NCBI GenBank assembly: GCA_029216955.1
Contig: JANAVB010015600.1
Coordinates: forward strand, 38,852,134-38,916,133
From: Iris pallida
Taxonomy: Eukaryota; Streptophyta; Magnoliopsida; Asparagales; Iridaceae
Direction: 5' to 3'
Length of the DNA stretch: 64,000 nucleotides
The notes under the pieces are model-generated. The model did no database searches and was not told the origin of the DNA. It saw nothing but the letters and a program-made list of their open reading frames with translations. The translations under genes were made by a program, and so were the position numbers. The first letter of the stretch is position 1, and each line of letters begins with the position of its first letter. This document shows, one piece after another, positions 56,925 through 64,000 of this stretch.

Positions 56925-57647
56925 ATGGCTCCCAAGTCTTCTACAGCCGCGGCGAAGGGTAAGGGAGTGGCTTCTTCATCAGCCACGGCGCCTGAAGTCC
57001 ACCCCGACGTTCACCCCACCATTGCTGGTAAGGGTTTGGGCGGATCGTATACTTCGAAACAAAGATGTCTCTGTTGCATGCTTTATGCACAAGCCTTTAA
57101 TGCGTTCCTCGTTTTCGTCGAACTGTTCAAATTGTATGGGCCGCATGTACGTCCCACGTCCGAGCCGTATGGGGGTATATCCCATGTCCGAGCCGCATGG
57201 GAGTTGTCTAGTGGCCGCATAAACACCTCGCATAATGACCCGTCGCACAGAGCCGCATAAGTCTCTCTGAATCGAAACGCATGAAGTCCCCATTAAACAG
57301 GACCACATAAGCTCGTCTGGATTAGGCCGCATGAGGCTCTGACCATCTAAATTTGTTTCTTTTTATTTTTGATTCTTGCAGCATCCCTGCCGAAGGTTGA
57401 GATCACTGTGAAGGAAGAGCTGCTGCCTCCTCTCAAATAAGAGTCATCGTTTGTTAAGGAGGAGGTAATACCAACAACTGAGGAACAGAAAGGAGAGCTA
57501 GCACCCATTGCTGTAAAGGAGGAGCCCCAGTCTGACGGCGGTAGTACTGGGAGTTCTGACCTTCCTACTCCGGACGAGGATTTTGCTCAAGTAGACCCTT
57601 CATATGCAAAATGGTTGAGGGATTGGTATATGCGCCCCCGCAACTAG
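56925..57647 (+). pseudogene. Antisense gene of element B, two exons, one internal stop
   Basis: Exon 1 (56925-57027) starts MAPKSSTAAAKGKGVASS, sharing MAPK- with antisense ORF 1 of element A. A donor G|GTAAGG follows; the intron 57028-57381 ends TTGATTCTTGCAG. Exon 2 continues in frame, with one TAA at 57438-57440, to a TAG at 57645-57647. It is acidic and has three VKEE words (VKEELLPP, VKEEVIPT, VKEEPQSD), which fit the SUMO-attachment pattern hydrophobic-K-x-E, and ends YAKWLRDWYMRPRN. No enzyme domain is recognised. The intron carries GCCGCATG words. The exon model is inference from splice signals and frame continuity; apart from one stop it is well kept. Confidence 0.55.
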
Positions 57648-57659
57648 GATTCGTGGGCT

Positions 57660-57960
57660 CTCATAAATGTCCGTCTTTTGTCTTGATATTTCTATCTATC
57701 TTTAGCTGCAGTTTGTGTTTTGTTTCTTTTGGACATTAATATAATCTTCTTCCTTTTTGTCTGAATGATATGATAGAGAACTTTTCTGGCTTGCTCATGA
57801 GATATAGTCATGTGAATGTAACCGATTTTGAATGACCGGAATACATTCGCTCTATTCTTTGCTTTGTAGTAGTTGTCCCAATGAGAGACTTTTTGTGGAC
57901 CTATTATCCTTGGTGTACCCTGATTCTGGATACGAATAATAAGTTGGGAGGGAACCAACA
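57660..57960. other. 3' region of element B, no gene seen
   Basis: AT-rich. It would contain the end of the antisense transcript; TTAATATAATC at 57736 is a possible poly(A) region. No pol-strand coding. Confidence 0.4.
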
Positions 57961-57964
57961 TACT

Positions 57965-58160
57965 TACTCAGAGATAATGAGGACATGGTAAATATGAGGG
58001 TTTCTTCGATGGAGCCTTCCCACTCAGAGGTAATGAGGACATGGTAGGAATGGACTCCATGAAGGGGACATAGAACAACTCAAAGGTAATGAGGACGTAG
58101 AAGTTTTTATGTGAGGGGCGGTTTGTTTTTGATGGAAGGAAAACAACTCAGAGGTAGCAT
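57965..58160 (+). repeat. CTCAGAGGTAATGAGGACATGG repeats in element B
   Basis: The word recurs near 57966, 58022, 58079 and (diverged) 58145, steps of about 56-65 bp. Element A has a relative (CAGAGGTAATATGGACAT) at the same place. Confidence 0.75.
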
Positions 58161-58326
58161 CGACGTGGTTGTTTCGAAAAATCTGTGGATCTGTTACCCT
58201 TTTTGTGCACTGAGAGGGCGGGTATTGGATCATAAGGAGGGAGCTCTTTTAGGAGGAAAGTTTAGAGGTATGATCATACATGACTTACTACCGAAGAGAG
58301 GCAATATAGATTTGTTTGTAGTGACC

Positions 58327-58617
58327 AAAGTGTGAGTTCAGTGGTACCAAGGGGTACGTAACCCAACAATCTAGAGATCTGGGGTCAGAATTTAAGTTCA
58401 GTGGTACCTACGGGTACGTAACTCGACAATCTGGAGGATTTATAGTCGGGATGTGAGTTTAATGGTACCATAGGGCACATAACTCATCCTCTTGGAAATT
58501 TGTAGTCGGGATGTGAGTTCAGCGGTACCACAGTGTACATAACTCATCATCTTAGAAATTTGTAGTCGGGATGTGAGTTCAGCGGTACCACAGGGCACAT
58601 AACTCATCATCTTGGCG
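58327..58617 (+). repeat. 60-bp tandem repeat, about 5 copies, element B 3' UTR
   Basis: GTCGGGATGTGAGTTCAGCG recurs at about 58445, 58505 and 58565 (60-bp step), with two more diverged copies before. Units contain GGTACCA and ACATAACTCAT. Tandem repeats in the 3' UTR are a known trait of Tat/Ogre elements and a source of satellites. Confidence 0.9.
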
Positions 58618-58619
58618 GA

Positions 58620-59004
58620 TGTCGTTTCAAACGTAATACTTCTTTAGGAACTTGTCGTTGATGGACAACATGAGCAAGTCTCCATTTTGTTTTGCAAGGT
58701 GGTAAGCTCCATTGGAGAATACAATATCGATGATGAACGGGCCTTCCCACTTTGGCTGGAACTTTGTCGATGGTTTTGTGAATCATAACCATCGGCCTAC
58801 GAACTGCCAGAACGAGAACGCCCACTTAGAATGTTCTGATTTTAACCTTTTGTTGAAGGCTCCGAAGATGCGTGCTTGGTACCGCTCGATTCGCTATTGA
58901 GCTAACAGGCGCTTCTCATATAGGGCCTCCAACTCTTGCAGTCGACGATGGTGATTATCATCTGTTGTTAATCGGTAGGTTAGAGCGACACGGAGCGAGG
59001 GGAT
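58620..59004 (-). pseudogene. Integrase C-terminal part, element B
   Basis: Minus-strand sequence after the stop at 59005, with LVLAVRRPMVMIHK (about 58780-58820) and a LPPYKMETCSCC-type end matched to element A at 37725-38020. It is broken by frame shifts. It corresponds to the tail that follows the GPY-like end in gypsy integrases. Confidence 0.65.
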
Positions 59005-61404
59005 TTAAGTCTCTAGTGGGAGAACTGCCTCACTCCCATATACCAGAGAGAATAGTGTGTTCCCGGTGGCAGTCCGCACTGTAGTATGGTATGCCCACAA
59101 GCATTTACCGAGCTTTTTATTCCAGTCGCGTTTGTTTGATGACACGAACTTCTTGAGAAGCTTGATGATTGTTTTGTTGAATGCTTCAGCCAGACCATTA
59201 GCCGTCGGGTTGCATGGTGTTGAAGCAATATTCTGGATCCGGTATTTGTCGCAGAACCGATAGAAAGTGTGGCTTGCGAACTGCGGACCATTATCATGTA
59301 TGATCCTTCGGGGCAGTCCAAAGCGATAGATGACGTGATACTTAAAAAAGCTGATCACGTTTGAAGTCTTCACTTCTGCCAGCGGAACAGCCTTCGCCCA
59401 TTTGGAGAAGTAATTTGTGATTGCGAGTATGAAGCGGTGTCCTCGGGAGGAAGGTAGAGTGATCGGACCAATGATGTCCATTCCCCATGCTTCGAATGTC
59501 CAGGATGCCACCGTCGGATGTAGAAACTCGGATGGTTGGTGGTTGAAATCTGCGTGGACTTGACAGGCTTTGCACTTTCTTGTATAGTCTATCGCATCTG
59601 CTACCAACGTAGGCCAATAGTAGCCCATTCGGCGAAGGCGATCCTGTAGTTTCGTGCCAGGCTGATGGACCCCACAGATGCCATCATGAGCTTCACGTAC
59701 GTCTTTTTTGGCTTCTGTATTTGACAGACATCGAAGCAGTAATCCATTGTATGATCGCCGGTATAACATTTTCGTCTCTGTATCGTAGAAGAATCTGAGG
59801 GAACGTCTTCTGATAGAAGTGGCTTCCTTCGGATTCTCTGGCAGAATGTCATAGACAACGAAGTCGATGAATGGTTGTCTCCAGTCTGGTGCTTCGTCGA
59901 CTGTCAGAGCGGAGTAACTCTCAACACATTGAACATTATTCCTGGGACAGACCAACTCACGGCCTATGATGTCAACCAAGTGGTGAGCATGATTTGGAAC
60001 TGCTAAGGAAGCGGCAAGACCTGCTAGGGCGTCGGCTTCAATGTTCTGGAGCCTGGGAACGTGTTCTATGAAGAACCCTTCCAAGGACGAGATGATATTA
60101 ATCGCTATTTGGTGATAGGAGATCATGTCTTCATGGCGAACCTCGTATGAACCCCGAATCTGATTGACGATTAACTGTGAATCGCCGTATGCTTCAAGGT
60201 GTTCTACCCCAAGCTCTTTTGCAAGTCGGAGGCCAATGACCAAAGCATTGTACTCGGCCATATTGTTTAAACAGGGCTCTGTGAGGGAATAAGCTCGATT
60301 GATCACTAGCCCGGTAGGAGAAATCAGCACCACTCCGACTCCAGCGACGATGTTGCCCTTGGGCCCAGTTCTAGAAGCGCCGTCGAAGAACATTCGCCAT
60401 ATGGTATCATGGGAGGCCATATTTGAATTAGCGACCTTGTCTGGAATCTCTTCGTCTATTTTGGTTGACTCCAAACCTGGATGAGCTGCTAAAAAGTCTG
60501 CCAGAGCTTGACCTTTAACAGCCTTTTGCGGGACAAAGATCATGTGGTAGGGGGACATTAATATCGTCCAAGTAGCGAGGCGAGAGCTGATTGCACCTGG
60601 TTTAGTCATGAGAACCCTGAGGGGGTTGACTCTTGATATGACATAGATGGTTTGTCCCGTGACGTAGTGTCGCGTCTTCTGAATGGCAAAAACCAGAGCA
60701 AGGCACTCTTTCTCTACGGCAGTGTATCGACGCTCCTGCGCCATCATCATTCGGCTGAGGTAATATATAGCTTGCTCATGGCCTGTATCATTGTTTTGTG
60801 CCAGTAGAGCACCGAGAGAATGTTCCATCGCTCGTACATAGAGCAGGAATGGCCTTCCAGCAACCGGGGCCACTAGGACTGGAGGGTTCGTCAGATATTC
60901 TTTGATGCTGTCGAAGGCTCGCTGGCATTCTTCATCCCATACGAACGAAACACCCTTCTTCATGAGGTGGGTGAAAGGCTGACATCGTCCGGAGAGGTTG
61001 GAGATAAACCTCCTGATGTATGCTAGCCTCCCTTGAAGGCCTCGGAGTTCACGGAGATTTCTCGGGGGACCCATCTCCGTGATTGCCTTCGTCTTCTCAG
61101 GGTCTACGTGGATACCCTGGGAGGTAATAATGAAACCCAAGAACTTCCCGCTGGATACGTCCAGAAAGGATTTTGTGGGATTCATTTTCAAATTGTGCGC
61201 TCGCATCAGGTCGGACACTGTCTTTAGATCATGCAGATGATCTTCCTTAGAGCAGCTTTTGACGGCGATGTCGTCGACGTAGCACTCCACTGTCTTGTGC
61301 AAGTGGTCTCTAAAGATGGTGCTCATAGCTCTTTGATAGGTGGCGCCAGCGTTCTTTAACCGAAAGGCATGACTGTGTAGCAGTATGTGCCAATTGGTGT
61401 TCAA
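59005..61404 (-). pseudogene. RT (C-terminal) - RNase H - archaeal-type RNase H - integrase, element B
   Basis: A 799-residue frame. It opens inside RT (LKNAGATYQRAMSTIF, catalytic YVDD near 61280), then RNase H (HSLGALLAQN, AVEKECLALVFAI), archaeal-type RNase H (FFDGASRTGPKGN, NNMAEYNALV, GDSQLIVNQI), the integrase zinc finger (GVHQPG ... CKACQVHAD) and the DDE core (GMDIIGP, IIHDNGPQFAS, NGLAEAFNK), ending GSEAVLPLET at 59005. Unlike element A, RNase H and integrase are still fused in one open frame. A frame shift at about 61400 separates it from the RT N-terminus. The stop at 59005 follows directly after LPLET. Confidence 0.9.
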
Positions 61405-61823
61405 AATGATGTATAATTTTCGTCATCAGGGAACATCTTGATTTGGTTGTACCCCGAGAAACCATCCATGAATGACATACGCTCAAAGTCGCAGGTGTTG
61501 TCGATCATGATGTTTGTGATAGGGAGAGGGAACTCATCTTTAGGACACGCCTCATTCAAATTGCGAAAGTCGATGCAGATTCGAATCTTTCTACTTTTTT
61601 TGAGGACTGGTACTTTATTGGCGACCCAGTCAGGATATTGTTCCTCACGGATGAAGCCGCTGGCTATCAGTTTGTTGACCTCAGCTTCAATGGCATTCTT
61701 GACGTCGGGACGGAACCGTCGTTGCTGTTGCTTGACCGATTTTACGTCTGGACAGATGTTGAGCTTGTGAAGTGCAACCTCGGGGTTCAGTCCTGGCATA
61801 TCTTCGTAGCTCCAGGCGAACAC
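61401..61823 (-). pseudogene. RT N-terminal part, element B
   Basis: Minus-strand frame with FAWSYEDMPGLNPEVALHKL, KQQQRRFRPDVKNAIEAEV, CIDFRNLNEACPKDEFPLP and FMDGFSGYNQIKMF, matching RT fingers/palm of element A. It overlaps the next segment by four bases in another frame; the shift lies at the HTAF/PLG region near 61400. In frame upstream is the 61929-62261 segment after a stop at 61929-61931. Confidence 0.88.
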
Positions 61824-61928
61824 GTCGATGTATTCTCTGACGAGTTGTAGTAGTGATTCTCGCTCTTCGTCTGTCAGATTCTTGCTGACGAAGATGAGCT
61901 TTTGAGAGGACTCATCACCGAGATCGAC

Positions 61929-62261
61929 TTATACAACCTCGTCCTCGGTGAGAGGCTCTCTTTGTTCGAACTGCTTCTTCCACTCCGCATCTAGTTGTTG
62001 TGCCCATAGCTCTAACTCAAGAAGTTCAAAAATATCTTCATCTTCTTCGTAGGCGTCGATAAATGCCATATTAACGGACCAGACTTGCCTGAGCATGTCC
62101 CCAATGCTAACATCCGAATCAGAAGTGGGTGATCCGGTTGAGTGTGAGTGCCAGTCGCATTCTTCATCTGAGCTTCCAGGGGTCGTTGCAGGTGTAACAT
62201 AACCTAGCCCACATCTGGTCTTGTTGTAGTAATCCCATGGTTTCCCAGCTGGGATCGACAA
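61929..62261 (-). pseudogene. G-patch-type and acidic spacer before RT, element B
   Basis: Includes KTRCGLGYVTPATTPGSS (the C-terminal part of a G-patch-like stretch whose first half lies at 62262-62350) and an acidic stretch ending EREPLTEDEVV, where a TAA interrupts the frame. Matches element A around 41000-41300. Confidence 0.75.
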
Positions 62262-63200
62262 TTATAAGGGTAACCGCCGTCCAGCACCGTAGTTTAAGCC
62301 TGGTGTAGTTTCCAGATCATACCCTTGTTTTTGCATGAGGTACTTGGATTGGGAACTATACAGATAAAGGGACAATCTCCCGATGTCGGGTTCGTGATCA
62401 ACTTCTTCTACCCTAAAGGGTTGTGGGTTATTCTTCCGGCCGAAGATGATTGGATGATCCTCTCCCTCGATTATACGGTAAGCGTCTTCCACTGGAGTTA
62501 GTTGGTTTGCGGTGTAGACATTTGTTACATGTGTGTGCAGGTGAGTGCCTATACCATGTTCCATAGCATACATTGTACAAAGCTTATTAAGCTCGAGATA
62601 ATTCAAAGATAGCCCTTTATTGATAAAGTAAGGTATCTTTTCCAGTAGGATTACATCATCTACGGATGGCACGTCAGTGTAAGCGGCCAAATACTTGGCC
62701 AGTTCTGACTCTTCTTCAGCTACCCCCTGTGTAAATGAAGACTGCGAGGATGACTTAGGCAGCTTAATCATCAGGGGCTCCATGGGTGGAGCAGAAAGTG
62801 GAGTCGTTGGCGTACTAGCCACCCCCAGTTTGATGCTCGGTGCTGGGCGGGGAGTTGTTGGCTGGCTAACAGTCCCTGGCTTAGTGCTCAGTTGCCGATT
62901 CATTCTGGGAAGACGAATTGTCATCGACTTGACAGAGGGATTGAGCTCCTCTGTTTGTTGCTGGTTAGCGTTAGGCAGCCTGATTGTTGGTGGCTCTGTC
63001 GTGGGTCTTGGCGCTTGGCCAGACCTTGGCAATCGGATTATCATCTGTTCCTCCTGTGCAGAGAGGCTAATTGCGTCCTTGCGCAGAGTGGCTGTAAGGG
63101 GCACAGTTATGCCAGGTTTGCGGGCTTGGAGGTGGATCGTCAGAGGTTCTTCTGATTCAATTGCTGCCTCAGTTTGAGCTTGAGTATCTCCTTCGGTAAG
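62262..63200 (-). pseudogene. Protease-RT spacer with IRLP-type repeats, element B
   Basis: The open minus-strand frame (to 63362 on paper) is believable only below about 63200. It has five modules: LTIHLQARKPG, MIIRLPRSGQ, PTIRLPNANQ, MTIRLPRMNRQ and LMIKLPKSSSQ, spaced by Pro/Thr/Ser-rich linkers, in the place of the IKVKGR repeats in element A. It ends with LYSSQSKYLMQKQGYDLETT, the start of a G-patch-like stretch. Function unknown. Confidence 0.7.
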
Positions 63201-63883
63201 ATGCTTTTTGACTTCTCGTACAAGCATGAATCTGAGTAGTAGGATTCGATCCCTTTGAAGGGGTCGATGTTGACAAATTTCGTCCTCACGAAGCCGTGCT
63301 TGTCGACGTACTTGAAGCACTGGTGTAGTGTGGAAGGCACAATCATGTAATCGTGTATCCAAGGATGCCCCAGGAGAATATTATAGGAAGTGTCCGCATC
63401 TATGACATAACAAGTCAATTCTGACTGAAGGTCGCCGATTTGGCACTTTAAGCGAATCTTCCCGATTGGATAGCTTCTGCCTGAATTGAAACCGCTGATG
63501 GCGGTACTTGTTTGTGTCAGGCGGTGCATCGGGATGTACAGATGGTGTAGTAGGCCCTTCCGAATAATGCTTATAGAAGAACCGGGATCAATATGCATCC
63601 GATCCACCTTGATATCGTCAATGTACCCAGTATAATACAGAGGGCGATCGTGCAGGTTGGTCTTAATAAGCATATCCTGTGGAGTGAAGTTGATGTTGGA
63701 CATCGCGCCTATGCAAGCGCTGTCCTGGAGATCTGTCGGCGAGCTCTCCCCAGTGAGATTGGACTGAGCCAGATATGCGTCGGCATTTTGGAGTGCTTCG
63801 CTCAGTGCGACACGGACATCTTTGGAGAGTCTCAGGAGTTCGTATAGCGATAATTTGGCCGGTTTGTTAGCCAATTGCACCAA
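63140..63883 (-). pseudogene. Aspartic protease, element B
   Basis: Frame with DRPLYYTGYIDDIKVDRMHI and active-site IDPGSSISII (DPGS in place of DTGA, as in element A), the flap-like FNSGRSYPIGKIRLKCQIGD and YNILLGHPWIHDYMIVPSTL, in which the Trp lost in element A is present. It goes out of frame near 63200. The N-terminal part, starting MVQLANKPAKLSLYELLRLS, continues upstream beyond 63883 with open coding to the window edge. Confidence 0.88.
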
Positions 63884-64000
63884 GATGTCGAAGTTGTAGG
63901 GCCTCTCCAGTCCCTGAGGCGTCTTTCTTCGGAGCGGCTTGTCGAAGCGAGTCTCCTTCGGCCTAGGCTTGTCGATCGTCGAAGGCTGTGAAGGTCCTAG
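63884..64000 (-). pseudogene. Upstream part of the element B protease frame, cut by the window edge
   Basis: Open minus-strand coding rich in Lys/Pro (KPLRRKTPQGLERPYNFDI-like) continuing the protease frame. ORF1, gag and the 5' LTR of element B are outside the window. Confidence 0.6.

Overview
This window is repeat-dominated nuclear DNA of a flowering plant. The elements present (Tekay/Del-like chromovirus LTRs, Tat-lineage Ty3/gypsy elements with an extra RNase H, an L1-type LINE, CACTA/PIF/MULE DNA transposons and long TA microsatellites) are typical of a large plant genome; the sequence does not fix the species or even monocot versus dicot. I found no intact host gene, no tRNA or rRNA gene and no CRISPR. 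The only trace of a host gene is a broken mitochondrial chaperonin-60 fragment near 53.3-53.7 kb.

Layout. 1-6.5 kb: nested LTRs. A 3.84-kb solo LTR (1932-5775, duplication GGGCG) sits inside an older minus-strand LTR, next to the end of a further LTR (1-870). 6.5-12.9 kb: MITEs, a fold-back element, a 183-bp tandem array and a decayed CACTA transposon. 12.9-14.5 kb: a GC-rich unclassified block ending in a TA tract. 14.7-18.1 kb: a minus-strand LTR with part of its leader. 18.1-20.8 kb: AT-rich DNA with a CAAAAA-type low-complexity block and a MULE-type MITE. 20.9-31.7 kb: a 1.4-kb DNA transposon, carrying an array of nine hairpin units, split by a retroelement with two LTRs of about 4.16 kb and an internal region of only 1.1 kb. 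31.9-51.7 kb: an L1-type LINE (minus strand) that landed in a TA tract and was later split by a complete but mutated Tat element (element A, 33671-47811, duplication ATCAC). 51.7-53.7 kb: flank with a MITE and the chaperonin pseudogene. 53.7-64 kb: an LTR-like unit followed by a second Tat element (element B, minus strand) that runs off the window.

How it works together. Both Tat elements carry pro, RT, RNase H, archaeal-type RNase H and integrase on the minus strand; element A also shows ORF1 and gag. Between pol and the 3' LTR both carry plus-strand (antisense) transcription units, each with its own TATAAATA box; at least one in each element has a GT-AG intron. Each element has one private short word repeated many times (GCGTAAAA in A, GCCGCATG in B) in its LTR and in the intron of its antisense unit, while pol is free of it. 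This antisense module is the best candidate here for a little-described system. All pol frames are broken by stops or frameshifts, so neither Tat copy looks autonomous.
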